Shown: piece by piece, positions 14,261 through 25,910 of the stretch
Layout of the letters: every line of letters begins with the position of its first letter
Position numbering within the stretch: the first letter of the stretch is position 1
Assembly: GCA_036259875.1 (NCBI GenBank)
Contig: DATAAZ010000079.1
Location: 1 to 61,847, forward strand
DNA length: 61,847 nucleotides
Reading direction: 5' to 3'
Source of the DNA: DATAAZ01 sp036259875
Lineage (GTDB): Bacteria; Actinomycetota; Thermoleophilia; Gaiellales; Gaiellaceae
Translations under genes and position numbers: made by a program
Notes under the pieces: generated by a model
What the model was told of the DNA's origin: nothing
Database searches by the model: none
The model's input: the letters and a program-made list of their open reading frames with translations, nothing else

Positions 14261-14432
14261 GGGGCGAGTCTAAGGCGCCGACTCGGCGGTGCCTTCCTCA
14301 GGCCGGCCGGGCGATCTGCGGCCCGGGCTCCGCGCGCACACGGGAGGCGCGTGAAGCCGCCGCGGCGGCCGTGACCCATCGTCGCGGGGCTACGATTCCG
14401 GGCCGGCGGAACCCGATTTTCCGCCCGCTCGC

Positions 14433-17645
<3,213 letters not shown>

Positions 17646-17658
17646 CAGCCGTTTCTTT

Positions 17659-18732
17659 ATGGGCGTCTCCCTTCGAACCATCGTGTCCCTGCTCGCCGTC
17701 GGCGCGCTCGCCCTCGGCGGAGCCGCGTGCGGCGGGGACGACGGGGAGCGGCGCTCGTCCGAGGACGTCCCCGCCGACGCGATCGCGTTGATCGGCGAGA
17801 CATCGATTCCGCGCGCCGAGTGGGAGGCGCTCATGGAGCGCGCGAAGACGAACTACAAGGCGCAGAACCGCCCGTTCCCGAAGGTCGGGAGCCCCGAATA
17901 CCAGGACCTGAAGACCCGTGCGGTGTCCTACCTCGTTCAGCGCTACCAGTACCGCGCCGAAGCCGAGGAGGTCGACGTCACCGTCTCGGACGGGGACGTC
18001 GACAAGCGGCTGGCCGAAATCAAAGAGCAGGGCTTCGGAGGGGACGAGAAGAAATTCCGCGACGCGCTAAGGCGCGAGGGGCTCACCGAGGCGGAGGCCC
18101 GCGAGGAGATCCGCGACCGAATCCTCCAGGAGCGCCTGTACGAGAAGGTCACGGAAGACATCAAGGTCTCCGAGAAGGACATCCAAGAGCACTACCAGGA
18201 GAACAAGGCGCAGTTCACGCAGCCCGCGAGCCGAACCGTACGACACATCCTCGTGAAGAACCGGGCGCGCGCGAACGAGCTCTACCGGGAGCTCGCGAAC
18301 GGCGGGAACTTCGCGTCCCTCGCCCGCGAGTTCTCGCAAGACAAGGGATCGGCGCAGCAGGGCGGGAAGCTGCCGATCACGAAGGGTCAGACCGTGCCCG
18401 AATTTGACCGAGTCGCCTTCGAGCTCGACCGGGGCGAAGTCTCGCAGCCGGTGAAGACCCAGTTCGGGTGGCACATCATCGAGGCCCTCACCCCCATCAA
18501 GAAGGAACGCGTGACGGCGCTCGAAGACGTCGAGGACTCGATCCGCGAGCAGCTTCTCCAATCGAAGAAGAACGAAGCGCTTCAGAAGTGGGTCGAGAAC
18601 CTCGAGGAGAAGTACGAGTCGCAGACCGTCTACGCGGTCGGGTTCGAGCCGCCCCGGACGGAAACGGGGACGGGCACGGGTACCGGGACGACCGGTACCG
18701 AAACGGGGCCCGCGACGACCGCCGGGGAGTAG
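17659..18732 (+). CDS. Peptidyl-prolyl cis-trans isomerase, SurA/PrsA-like lipoprotein
   Basis: The 357-residue protein starts at ATG 17659 with a signal peptide ending in a lipobox-like GGAAC at about residue 22. A SurA-type N-terminal helical domain precedes a parvulin rotamase domain of about 95 residues (HILVKNRARANELYRELANGG, then FAREFSQDKGSAQQGGKL and FGWHIIEA). The tail is a Gly/Thr repeat. It probably folds exported proteins on the outer face of the membrane. Its stop overlaps the mazG start by one base (TAGTG), so the two are coupled. It follows mfd by 14 bases. Confidence 0.85.
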   Translation: MGVSLRTIVSLLAVGALALGGAACGGDDGERRSSEDVPADAIALIGETSIPRAEWEALMERAKTNYKAQNRPFPKVGSPEYQDLKTRAVSYLVQRYQYRAEAEEVDVTVSDGDVDKRLAEIKEQGFGGDEKKFRDALRREGLTEAEAREEIRDRILQERLYEKVTEDIKVSEKDIQEHYQENKAQFTQPASRTVRHILVKNRARANELYRELANGGNFASLAREFSQDKGSAQQGGKLPITKGQTVPEFDRVAFELDRGEVSQPVKTQFGWHIIEALTPIKKERVTALEDVEDSIREQLLQSKKNEALQKWVENLEEKYESQTVYAVGFEPPRTETGTGTGTGTTGTETGPATTAGE

Positions 18733-19541
18733 TGGGCGACGCCGACGGGCTCGCCCGCGCCGTCACAGAGCTCCACGCGCTCGCGGAGAGGCTTCGCGCC
18801 GAGTGTCCGTGGGACCGAGCGCAAACGACGCGCACGATCGTCCCGCACACCGTCGAGGAGGCCTATGAGGTCGCGGATGCGGCGCTCGCCGAGGCGAGCG
18901 AAAAGCTCCTCGACGAGCTCGGCGACCTCCTCTTCCAGGTCGTCTTCCTCGCGCTCCTACTCGAGGAGCGGGGGAAAGGCGACCTCGCGGAGGTCGCGCG
19001 GCGTATCGCCGACAAGCTCGTGCGGCGCCACCCGCACGTCTTCGAATCGCCCGGCGACGTCCGCTCGGCCGGCGACGTGAAGGCGCGCTGGGAGGATCTC
19101 AAGACCGTCCAGGAGGAGCGAGAGGGCATCTTCCACCACGTGCCCGAGACGCTCCCGGCGCTTCTCCTGGCGAAGAAGGTGCAGCGGCGCGCGGCCACGG
19201 CCGGGTTCGACTACCCGGAAACGGCGGGCGCGTTCGACGACCTTGCCGACGAGCTCGAGGAGCTGCGGCGCGAGCTTCCGGTCGACGACCCCGCCTCCGA
19301 GACGGAGCCGGACCCTCGCCACTTCGACGAGATCGGTGACGTCCTCTTCGCCTGCGTCAACGTCGCGCGCCGGCTTAACGTCGACCCGGAGCTCGCGCTG
19401 CGGTCGGCGACCGAGCGCTTTCGCGCCCGCGTCGGCGCCGCAGAGCGCCTCGCGGAAGCCGAGGGCGTCCCGTTTGCGAAGCTCCCGCTCACCGAGCAGG
19501 ATCGCTTCTTCGATATGGCCAAGGAGGCTGAGCGAAGGTGA
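18732..19541 (+). CDS. mazG: MazG-family nucleoside triphosphate pyrophosphohydrolase
   Basis: The 269-residue product has two MazG domains. The first has CPWDRAQTTRTIVPHTVEEAYEV and LLDELGDLLFQVVF, the EExxE and ExxD metal motif. The second has FDEIGDVLFACVNVARRL near residues 195-215. It matches E. coli MazG in size and two-domain layout. It hydrolyses nucleoside triphosphates to monophosphates and may lower ppGpp. GTG 18732 overlaps the rotamase stop by one base; its own stop overlaps eno by 4 bases, so three genes are coupled. The location next to eno is common in actinobacteria. Confidence 0.9.
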   Translation: MGDADGLARAVTELHALAERLRAECPWDRAQTTRTIVPHTVEEAYEVADAALAEASEKLLDELGDLLFQVVFLALLLEERGKGDLAEVARRIADKLVRRHPHVFESPGDVRSAGDVKARWEDLKTVQEEREGIFHHVPETLPALLLAKKVQRRAATAGFDYPETAGAFDDLADELEELRRELPVDDPASETEPDPRHFDEIGDVLFACVNVARRLNVDPELALRSATERFRARVGAAERLAEAEGVPFAKLPLTEQDRFFDMAKEAERR

Positions 19542-20824
19542 GTGCGATCCGCTCCGTGCACGGGCGACAGATCTTCGATTCGCGCGGCAATCCGACTGTC
19601 GAGGTCGAAGTCGAGCTCGAGTCGGGCGCGCGCGGACGGGCCGCGGTCCCCTCCGGTGCTTCGACCGGCCAGTGGGAGGCGGTCGAGCTTCGCGACGGCG
19701 GCCCCGAGTTCGGGGGGAAGGGCGTCGGCCGCGCGGTGGCGCACGTGCGCGGCGAGGTCGCTGCCGCGCTCGGCGGTCTCGACGCCTCCGACCAGCGCTC
19801 GGTCGACCGGACGCTCGTCGAGCTCGACGGGACGCCGAACAAGAGCCGGCTCGGCGCGAACGCGATTCTCGGCTGCTCGCTCGCGGCTGCGCGTGCGGCG
19901 GCTGCCGATGCGGGCATGCCTCTCTACCGCTGGATCGGAGGCGACGACGCGGTGACCCTGCCCGTGCCGCTCATGAACGTCGTGAACGGCGGTGCGCACG
20001 CCGAGAACTCGCTCGACCTCCAGGAGTTCATGGTCGTGCCCGCCGGGGCCAAGACGTTCGGCGAGGCGCTCCGGATCGGCGTCGAGGTGTTCCACGCGTT
20101 GAAGGCACTCCTGCATGAGCGCGGTCTTGCGACCGCGGTGGGCGACGAAGGAGGGTTCGCGCCCGATCTCCCCGGGAGCGAGGCCGCGATCGAGGCCGTT
20201 CTCGAGGCGGCCGAGCGCGCCGGGCATGCCGACCGCGTCGCGATCGCGCTCGACCCCGCGGCGACGGAGCTCTGGCGCGGCGGACGGTATGTCTTCGTGG
20301 GCGAGGGGCGCGAGGTCGCGCCCGACGAGATGCTCGACTTCTGGGGAGATCTGACGGGACGCTTCCCGATCGTCTCGCTGGAGGATCCGCTCGCCGAGGA
20401 CGAGTGGGACGCCTGGCGGGCGCTCACCGAGCGGCTCGGCGACGGGGTGCAGCTCGTGGGCGACGACCTCTTCGTGACGAACGCGGAGCGGCTGGAGCGC
20501 GGGATCGAGTCCGGAGTCGCGAACGCGATCCTCGTAAAGGTGAATCAGATCGGAACGCTCACCGAGACACTCGAGGCGATCGAGCTTGCCCGCTCTGCGG
20601 GCTACGCGGCTGTCATGTCGCACCGCTCGGGCGAGACGGAGGACACGACGATCGCAGACCTCGCGGTTGCGACCGGAGTCGGACAGATCAAGACGGGCGC
20701 CCCGTCGCGGACCGACCGCGTCGCCAAGTACAACCAGCTTCTCCGAATCGAGGAAGAGCTCGGCCAGCGCGGGACGTACCCGGGTTGGGCCGCGTTTCCG
20801 CGCGCGGCCCGCGCAAGCGTGTAG
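19538..20824 (+). CDS. eno: Enolase
   Basis: The 428-residue enzyme converts 2-phosphoglycerate to phosphoenolpyruvate. It shows GASTGQWEAVELRDG, VPLMNVVNGGAHAEN, the metal-binding SLEDPLAEDEW and GDDLFVTN, the catalytic-lysine region ILVKVNQIGTLTET and MSHRSGETEDTTIADLAV, then GQIKTGAPSRTDR. The length is normal. GTG 19538 overlaps the mazG stop (GTGA). A gene-free stretch of 271 bases follows, with a GC hairpin near 21004-21033, before pyk. Confidence 0.97.
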   Translation: MSAIRSVHGRQIFDSRGNPTVEVEVELESGARGRAAVPSGASTGQWEAVELRDGGPEFGGKGVGRAVAHVRGEVAAALGGLDASDQRSVDRTLVELDGTPNKSRLGANAILGCSLAAARAAAADAGMPLYRWIGGDDAVTLPVPLMNVVNGGAHAENSLDLQEFMVVPAGAKTFGEALRIGVEVFHALKALLHERGLATAVGDEGGFAPDLPGSEAAIEAVLEAAERAGHADRVAIALDPAATELWRGGRYVFVGEGREVAPDEMLDFWGDLTGRFPIVSLEDPLAEDEWDAWRALTERLGDGVQLVGDDLFVTNAERLERGIESGVANAILVKVNQIGTLTETLEAIELARSAGYAAVMSHRSGETEDTTIADLAVATGVGQIKTGAPSRTDRVAKYNQLLRIEEELGQRGTYPGWAAFPRAARASV

Positions 20825-21095
20825 CGGCAGCTCGCGTCTTCCCGAACGTCTGCGCCCGTTGGACGGCGGGAGGCCCGATCGCGCGAGCCTCCGCGCAGCC
20901 GAAGCACGCCTGGCGGGCGCGGGAGAAACCGCGACGTTCCGCCGCACTCTCGGCGCGATCGGTGCGCCACATGCGCGCGCTCGCTCCGTACGCTGAACCG
21001 CGAGGGGGATTCCGGCGGGGATCTCCCCCGGGGGCACAGTCGCCGCCGCGACAGCGGCCGACGGGCGTCCCCGGCACTCGCGCTACCTTGCCATC

Positions 21096-22514
21096 GTGGC
21101 GCGGAGAACGAAGATCGTCTGCACGATCGGGCCCGCCTCGTCGTCTCGCGAGGTGATCGACCGGCTTGTCGAGGCGGGAATGGACGCGGCGCGTCTCAAC
21201 TTCTCGCACGGCTCCCACGCCGACCACGCCGACCGCGCGGAACTCGTCCGCGGGGCGCAGGAGCGAGCCGCCCGTCCGCTCGCGCTGATCGCCGACTTGC
21301 GCGGGCCGAAGCTCCGGGTCGGCGCGCTTCGCGAGCCGCGCGACCTGCACGACGACGACGAGGTCGTCGTCGTCGGCGAAGGCGCGGACGGCGGTCCCGA
21401 CGGGGACGGACTCCCGGTCTCTCCGCCCGTCCTCCCCGAGGTGCTGCGTCCGGGCGACCACGTCCTGATCGACGACGGGCTGGTCCGCCTGCGGGTCGAC
21501 GCCGTCAACGGCGGCCGCGTGCGGGCGACCGTCCTCGCGGGTGGGCGCGTCAGCGCCAACAAGGGCGTGAACGTCCCCGGCGTGCCGCTCCCGCTCCCCT
21601 CCGTCACAGAGAAGGATCGCGCCGACCTCGAGTTCGCGCTCGGGCTCGGCATCGACTACGTGGCGCTCTCGTTCGTTCGCTCGGCGAACGACGTTCGCCA
21701 GCTCCGCGAGCTCTTGCACGAGGCCGGCTCGACGGCGCAGATCATCGCCAAGATCGAGAAGGCGGAGGCGGTCGACGACCTCGCGGGCATCCTTCGCCTC
21801 GCCGATGCGGTAATGGTCGCGCGCGGTGACCTCGGCGTCGAGATCGGGCCGGAGGAGGTGCCGCTCGTCCAGAAGCGGATCCTCCTCGCCGCGCTCGAGC
21901 GCGGGAAGCCGGCGATCACGGCGACCCAGATGCTCGAGTCGATGCTGACCCACCCCGAGCCGACCCGCGCGGAGGCGAGCGACGTCGCGAACGCGATCCT
22001 CGACGGGACGTCGGCGGTCATGCTCTCCGGCGAGACGGCCGTGGGCGGCTACCCCGTCGAGAGCGTCCAAACGATGGACAGGATCGCGCGCGTGGTCGAG
22101 CCGAGCGTCGCGTACCGCCATGAGCTCACGTCCGATACCGACGAGCCGTATTCCACGGTCGGCGAGGCGATGTCGAACGCGGCGTGCGACATCGCGGAGA
22201 TCCTGGACGCGACGGCCATCCTCGTCCCGACCTACAGCGGCCGCACGGCGTCGTCGGTCGCGCGCCACCGGCCGCGTCGGCCGGTCATTGCGGCCACGCA
22301 CAAGCACCACGCCGCGCAGCAGCTCGCGATCGAGTGGGGCGTCGTCCCGGCCGAGATCGACGAGTGCCGAGACGTCGAAGAGCTGTGGGCCCGGACGCTC
22401 GACGCCGCCCGAGCGACCGGTCTTGTCTCGCCCGGCGACCGCGTCGTCATTACGGCGGGAACGGCGGTCAACATCCCGGGAACGACGAACCTGATCAAGG
22501 TCGAGACGGCCTAG
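21096..22514 (+). CDS. pyk: Pyruvate kinase
   Basis: The 472-residue glycolytic enzyme makes pyruvate and ATP from phosphoenolpyruvate. It shows TKIVCTIGPASSSREVI, RLNFSHGSHADH, the barrel signature IIAKIEKAEAVDDL, ADAVMVARGDLGVEIGPEEVP, TATQMLESM and a C-terminal allosteric domain with TYSGRTASSVARHRP. It starts at GTG 21096. A direct eno-to-pyk order is unusual but sensible, since the products are consecutive steps. It is followed by ftsB after 46 bases. Confidence 0.97.
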   Translation: MARRTKIVCTIGPASSSREVIDRLVEAGMDAARLNFSHGSHADHADRAELVRGAQERAARPLALIADLRGPKLRVGALREPRDLHDDDEVVVVGEGADGGPDGDGLPVSPPVLPEVLRPGDHVLIDDGLVRLRVDAVNGGRVRATVLAGGRVSANKGVNVPGVPLPLPSVTEKDRADLEFALGLGIDYVALSFVRSANDVRQLRELLHEAGSTAQIIAKIEKAEAVDDLAGILRLADAVMVARGDLGVEIGPEEVPLVQKRILLAALERGKPAITATQMLESMLTHPEPTRAEASDVANAILDGTSAVMLSGETAVGGYPVESVQTMDRIARVVEPSVAYRHELTSDTDEPYSTVGEAMSNAACDIAEILDATAILVPTYSGRTASSVARHRPRRPVIAATHKHHAAQQLAIEWGVVPAEIDECRDVEELWARTLDAARATGLVSPGDRVVITAGTAVNIPGTTNLIKVETA

Positions 22515-22560
22515 AACGCCGGGGAAGGAGCCGTCGCCGCCCGGGCGAAAAGCGACGCCC

Positions 22561-22854
22561 GTGGCTCGTCGCCGCCGTCCGTCCCGCTCTTCGCTCGCGC
22601 TCCGCTGGTTCGCGCTCGCGGTGCTCGTCGTGATCGCGGCGGCGTACGTGCAGCCGATCCGCACCTACCGCGCCGCCCGTGCGGAGGTGGAGTTGCGCCG
22701 ATCGCAGGTCGCCGCGCTCGAGCGCGAGAAGCGCGCGCTCGCGGCTCGGCTCGCAGTCGCGCGCACGGATGCGTTCGTCGAGCGCGAGGCGCGTCGACTC
22801 GGCCTCGTTCGTCCAGGCGAGCACCTGTTCGTCGTCAGCGGCGTCCGCGAATAG
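22561..22854 (+). CDS. Septum formation initiator FtsB/DivIC family protein
   Basis: The 97-residue protein has a short Arg-rich cytoplasmic tail, one membrane helix (about residues 14-33) and an extracytoplasmic coiled coil (RAEVELRRSQVAALEREKRALAARL), then a VEREARRLGLVRPGEHLFVV end, the signature of FtsB/DivIC. It joins FtsL and FtsQ in the divisome. The eno-divIC-DUF501 order is a well-known actinobacterial arrangement; here pyk is inserted. It starts at GTG 22561. Confidence 0.85.
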   Translation: MARRRRPSRSSLALRWFALAVLVVIAAAYVQPIRTYRAARAEVELRRSQVAALEREKRALAARLAVARTDAFVEREARRLGLVRPGEHLFVVSGVRE

Positions 22855-22912
22855 AAGCGCCCCGTCCGCGCCGCGCCGGGGCCCCCGATTCGCCCCCGGA
22901 TACGATGCTCGC

Positions 22913-23383
22913 ATGGACGACGAGCGAGTGGTGTCATGGCAGCTCGGACGGCCTCCGCGCGCATTTCGCCGGGTGTCCGTCCGCTGCGCGTACGGGTTCC
23001 CGGCCGTCACCGAGCAGGCGCCGTTCACGCCTGAAGGCGAGCCGTTCCCGACGACGTACTACCTGACGTGCCCCTGGCTCGTGGGAGCGATCTCGCGTCT
23101 CGAGGCGGCGGGAGGGGTCGCGCGCTTCATGCAGGCGGCCGCCTCGGATCCCGAGCTCGGGGCGAGCCTCGCGTGCGCGGACGCCGAGCAGCGACGGATT
23201 CGTCCCGAGCTTGACGTCGGCATCGCCGGAACGCGTCGACGGGGGGCGCTCAAGTGCCTTCACGCGCACGCGGCGTACGCGCTCGCGCGGCCCGGATACG
23301 AGCTCGGCGAGCGGATCCTGGCGGATGCAGGCGAGCGCTGGTGCCCGGACGGGCGCTGCGGCCATGCGACGACGGTCGGGTGA
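22913..23383 (+). CDS. DUF501 family protein
   Basis: The 156-residue protein from ATG 22913 shows LGRPPRAFRRVSVRCAYGFPAV, then FPTTYYLTCPWLVGAISRLEA, GVARFM and a C-terminal GIAGTRRRGALKCLHAHAAYAL with WCPDGRC. This is the DUF501 pattern: several conserved cysteines and histidines suggest a metal or redox role, and the function is unknown. It lies downstream of ftsB as in many actinobacteria, where ppx often follows; no ppx is seen here. The stop overlaps the next gene by 4 bases. Confidence 0.9.
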   Translation: MDDERVVSWQLGRPPRAFRRVSVRCAYGFPAVTEQAPFTPEGEPFPTTYYLTCPWLVGAISRLEAAGGVARFMQAAASDPELGASLACADAEQRRIRPELDVGIAGTRRRGALKCLHAHAAYALARPGYELGERILADAGERWCPDGRCGHATTVG

Positions 23384-23721
23384 CGGTCGAGAGCGCTCGG
23401 CACCAGTGGGACGAGGGCGTCCGGCGCGTCGATGCAGCGGCGCCCGACGAGCCGCGCTACCGCGAGCTCACTGACCTGGTGGACACGGTCGTGGACGAGC
23501 TCCGGCGCCGCGTCGGCCAGACGTTCACGCTCGCCGAGCTCGCGGACGTCTACGAGAGGGCGGACGAGTGGGTCCGCGAGGTTGTCGCGAGCGATCTGGC
23601 GCTCGCGTCGGCGGGCCGCGAAGCGCCTCGCCGCCGGCGCGCCGGGATCTCCGACACAGCGCTCGTCCAGGACGCGGCCTTCGGGCTCTACGCGCGCGGG
23701 GCGACCGACTACCATCCGTGA
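23380..23721 (+). CDS. Hypothetical protein coupled to DUF501
   Basis: The 113-residue product starts at GTG 23380, overlapping the DUF501 stop (GTGA). It is predicted mostly helical: RYRELTDLVDTVVDELRRRVGQTFTLAELADVYERADEWVREVV, with an Arg-rich segment and a terminal GLYARGATDYHP. The conserved-looking tail and the tight coupling argue for a real gene. No domain is recognised. It may act with DUF501 or the divisome. Confidence 0.65.
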   Translation: MTVESARHQWDEGVRRVDAAAPDEPRYRELTDLVDTVVDELRRRVGQTFTLAELADVYERADEWVREVVASDLALASAGREAPRRRRAGISDTALVQDAAFGLYARGATDYHP

Positions 23722-23990
23722 CGGCACCTGGGCGCTCCGAGACCCGCCTCGTGAACGAGCGGCGCGAGCGGGCACGGCTCGAGCGGCGTCGCGCCCGGCG
23801 GCAGCGCGCGCTCGCGGCGGGGCTCGCGACGGCGTTCGCGGCGATCGCGTTCTTCGCGGGGCTCGCGCTCGGCCGGGCGCTTGAGGAGCGACCGAGACCG
23901 GGCGGGACGCAGTCGCTCGTCCGCACGCTCCAGCCCGGCACGCTGCCACCGGTGACGCGAACCGTGACGGTCACCACGCAGACTCCGTAG
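23718..23990 (+). CDS. Small single-pass membrane protein, third in the DUF501 unit
   Basis: The 90-residue product starts at GTG 23718 and overlaps the previous stop (GTGA). A very basic N-terminus (NERRERARLERRRARRQ) precedes one membrane helix (about residues 31-51) and an extracytoplasmic Pro/Thr-rich tail. The positive-inside pattern places the N-terminus in the cytoplasm. It is unrecognised. The chain of three overlapping genes suggests a conserved operon with DUF501. Confidence 0.6.
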   Translation: MTAPGRSETRLVNERRERARLERRRARRQRALAAGLATAFAAIAFFAGLALGRALEERPRPGGTQSLVRTLQPGTLPPVTRTVTVTTQTP

Positions 23991-24039
23991 GGAAAGCGTC
24001 GAAAAGTGTCGAACTTGGTAGATTCCCACGGGGTCTATC

Positions 24040-24627
24040 GTGAACGACCAGGAGCGCACTCGGACCGAGGAGCGCGGAGCTGCAGCCGCGGGTGAGTGGC
24101 TCACCCTCGGACAGGCGGCGAAATACCTCGGCGTCGCGCAGAGCACGATCCGGAAATGGTCGGACAGCGGCCGCCTGCCCGCCTTCTACACGCCGGGCGG
24201 CCATCGCCGATTTCGCCGCGGCGACCTGGACCATTTCCTCGGCAGCTCACGCGGGACGGCCCGGACCCGACCGCTCGTGCTCATCGTCGACGACGACGAC
24301 GCTCTTCGCGACTTCCTCCGTTCGAACCTCGAGATCGAGGGCTACGTCGTGCGCGAGGCGGCGAGCGCCGAGGACGGGCTCGCCGTGCTCGAACAAGAGC
24401 CGCCGGATCTGATTCTGCTGGACGTGATGATGCCCGGCATGAGTGGTTGGGAGATGCTCCAGCGCGTCCAGGAAAGGCACGGCGTCGGAGCAATCCCGGT
24501 GATCATGTTCAGCGGCAAGGTCGAGGCCCGCGCCGAGGCCGAGCAGCGCGGCGCGGAGGCGTTCCTCGGGAAGCCGTTCGACCCGGAGCAGCTGCTTGCC
24601 TCGACGCGGCAGCTCTTAGGCGTCTAG
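24040..24627 (+). CDS. Excisionase/BldC-type HTH fused to a response-regulator receiver domain
   Basis: In 195 residues, residues 18-66 are a HTH_17/MerR-like DNA-binding unit (WLTLGQAAKYLGVAQSTIRKW, then FYTPGGHRRFRRGDLDHFL). Residues 80-195 are a full receiver: acidic pocket D84-D87, phospho-acceptor D128 (LLDVMMPG) and Lys178 (LGKPF). The usual order puts the receiver first; here the DNA-binding part leads. This suggests a phosphorylation-switched small DNA-binding regulator; no partner kinase is in the window. GTG 24040 follows an AT-richer leader (TTGGTAGATT) that could be its promoter. Confidence 0.85.
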   Translation: MNDQERTRTEERGAAAAGEWLTLGQAAKYLGVAQSTIRKWSDSGRLPAFYTPGGHRRFRRGDLDHFLGSSRGTARTRPLVLIVDDDDALRDFLRSNLEIEGYVVREAASAEDGLAVLEQEPPDLILLDVMMPGMSGWEMLQRVQERHGVGAIPVIMFSGKVEARAEAEQRGAEAFLGKPFDPEQLLASTRQLLGV

Positions 24628-24643
24628 AGGGCGCCCGCTAGCG

Positions 24644-25207
24644 CTGGCGGAGTTCGACCGCGACACGTTTCTCTGGGTCGTCGAGCACCGCGCCGGCTGG
24701 CTCGACCTGGTCTTCGTCGCGGCGACGATCATCGGCTACGCGGGGCTCCTCTGGATCGCGCTCGCGCCACTCCTCGCGGTGTGGGCGAAGCGACCGGTGC
24801 TGCTCACCTCGGCGCTCACGGCCGCCTGCGTCTGGACGACTGACATCGTCGCGACAGTCGCGAAGAGCGTGATCGGGCGTCCGCGGCCGTTCGCCTCCCT
24901 GGACGAGGCCGACCCGCTCTTCGGCTCGACGGTCGGCTCCTCGTTCCCGTCCGGGCACGCGGCCACCGCGGCGGCGGGCGTCGTCGCGCTGGCCGTCCTG
25001 ACGCGGAAGGCGGTCCCGGCGCTCGTCGTACTCGCGCTCCTCGTGTCGTTTTCGCGCGTCTACGTCGGCGTTCACTACCCGCTCGACGTGGTCGGAGGAG
25101 CGGTGCTAGGCGCGATCGTGGCCGCCGGGCTGCTGCTCGCGCTCAGGCCTCCTCTGAGGCTTTCAGCAACCCCGCGACGATCAGGAGCAGCGCCGCCACC
25201 AGGCTGA
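24644..25207 (+). CDS. PAP2-family membrane phosphatase with probable non-standard start
   Basis: The frame includes an N-terminal EFDRDTFLWVVEHRAGWLDLVFVAATIIGY segment typical of PAP2 proteins, then the acid-phosphatase motifs KSVIGRPRPF, SFPSGHAA and SRVYVGVHYPLDV in five to six membrane helices. It removes phosphate from lipid phosphates or undecaprenyl diphosphate. Only CTG 24644 fits as a start for the full protein, since TAG 24617 lies upstream in frame; GTG 24779 would drop the first third. Its last 65 bases overlap a convergent membrane-protein gene. Confidence 0.75.
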   Translation: MAEFDRDTFLWVVEHRAGWLDLVFVAATIIGYAGLLWIALAPLLAVWAKRPVLLTSALTAACVWTTDIVATVAKSVIGRPRPFASLDEADPLFGSTVGSSFPSGHAATAAAGVVALAVLTRKAVPALVVLALLVSFSRVYVGVHYPLDVVGGAVLGAIVAAGLLLALRPPLRLSATPRRSGAAPPPG

Positions 25208-25586
25208 TCCAGATCCCGATCGCCCGCCCGAGCCCCGCGTAGTCGTCCGGGATCTCGATCAGACGGACGAGCACGAAGATCGTTCCGACCGCGCCGAGAA
25301 CTGCGATCACCAGGCCGACCGGAACGGCCGGAGGAAGCTCGACGCCCGTCGCTCGGAGCACGAGGACAACCAGGACGGCGAGGCCGACCACGAACACGAG
25401 CTTCCCGAGCAGGCCGGTATCCCAGCCGAGCGCCGAGACCTGGAGGCCGTCCAGGAGGCCGGAGTACCAGCCCATGAACGCGCTGAGCGTGAAGATGATC
25501 GCGGCTATCCACGCGAGGCCCTCGCCCGGCGTCCAGAAGCTCGCCGCCGGGACGCGGTCAGGTCGCGTCGGGATCCGGAGGCTCAC
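25143..25586 (-). CDS. Four-helix membrane protein
   Basis: The 147-residue product has four hydrophobic segments (about residues 22-40, 60-80, 85-110 and 118-140) and polar connections. No family is recognised. GTG 25586 overlaps the stop of the upstream gene at 25583 (GTGA), so both are coupled. It runs against PAP2 with a 65-base 3' overlap. It may work with the small coiled-coil membrane protein encoded just before it. Confidence 0.65.
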   Translation of the reverse strand: MSLRIPTRPDRVPAASFWTPGEGLAWIAAIIFTLSAFMGWYSGLLDGLQVSALGWDTGLLGKLVFVVGLAVLVVLVLRATGVELPPAVPVGLVIAVLGAVGTIFVLVRLIEIPDDYAGLGRAIGIWISLVAALLLIVAGLLKASEEA

Positions 25587-25816
25587 AGTCCGAAGATCGC
25601 CTGGATCTGATCCCAGATCGTGAAGGCGAGGACGGCGGCAAGGAAGAGCAGCGCGCCGACGAGCAGGTAGAAGCGGTGTCGCGCCCGGCGGCGCTCGAGC
25701 TCGTGCTCGATTCGCGCGCGCCGCCTCGCGCGCTCACGGACGAGCGAGCGCTCGAGAGGCGAAGGCGGGCGAGGCAGCCCATGCGGCCGCGCGCGCCGAG
25801 GTGCCGGGGCTGGCAT
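25583..25816 (-). CDS. Small membrane protein with basic coiled-coil N-terminus
   Basis: The 77-residue product from ATG 25816 has a Pro/Arg-rich head, a helical run (LVRERARRRARIEHELERRRARHRF) and one C-terminal membrane helix (about residues 50-69), ending at TGA 25583-25585. It is tail-anchored in form, with the positive face in the cytoplasm. Its gene is divergent from the SpoIIE phosphatase gene and coupled to the four-helix gene. Confidence 0.6.
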   Translation of the reverse strand: MPAPAPRRARPHGLPRPPSPLERSLVRERARRRARIEHELERRRARHRFYLLVGALLFLAAVLAFTIWDQIQAIFGL

Positions 25817-25910
25817 CGCTGCGGGATTCTTTCCGCTCTCCGGCGGAACCGCAAGCGGAGGGACGCCCGCGCCGGGGCCCGTGGACGAGCGCGAGCGCGA
25901 TAATCCGACC

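Noticed and set aside
19211..21037. 608-codon minus-strand frame opposite mazG and eno
   Set aside because: The plus-strand enzymes carry all conserved residues; the minus frame is noise.
20688..22664. 658-codon minus-strand frame opposite pyk
   Set aside because: It shadows pyruvate kinase and has no domain.
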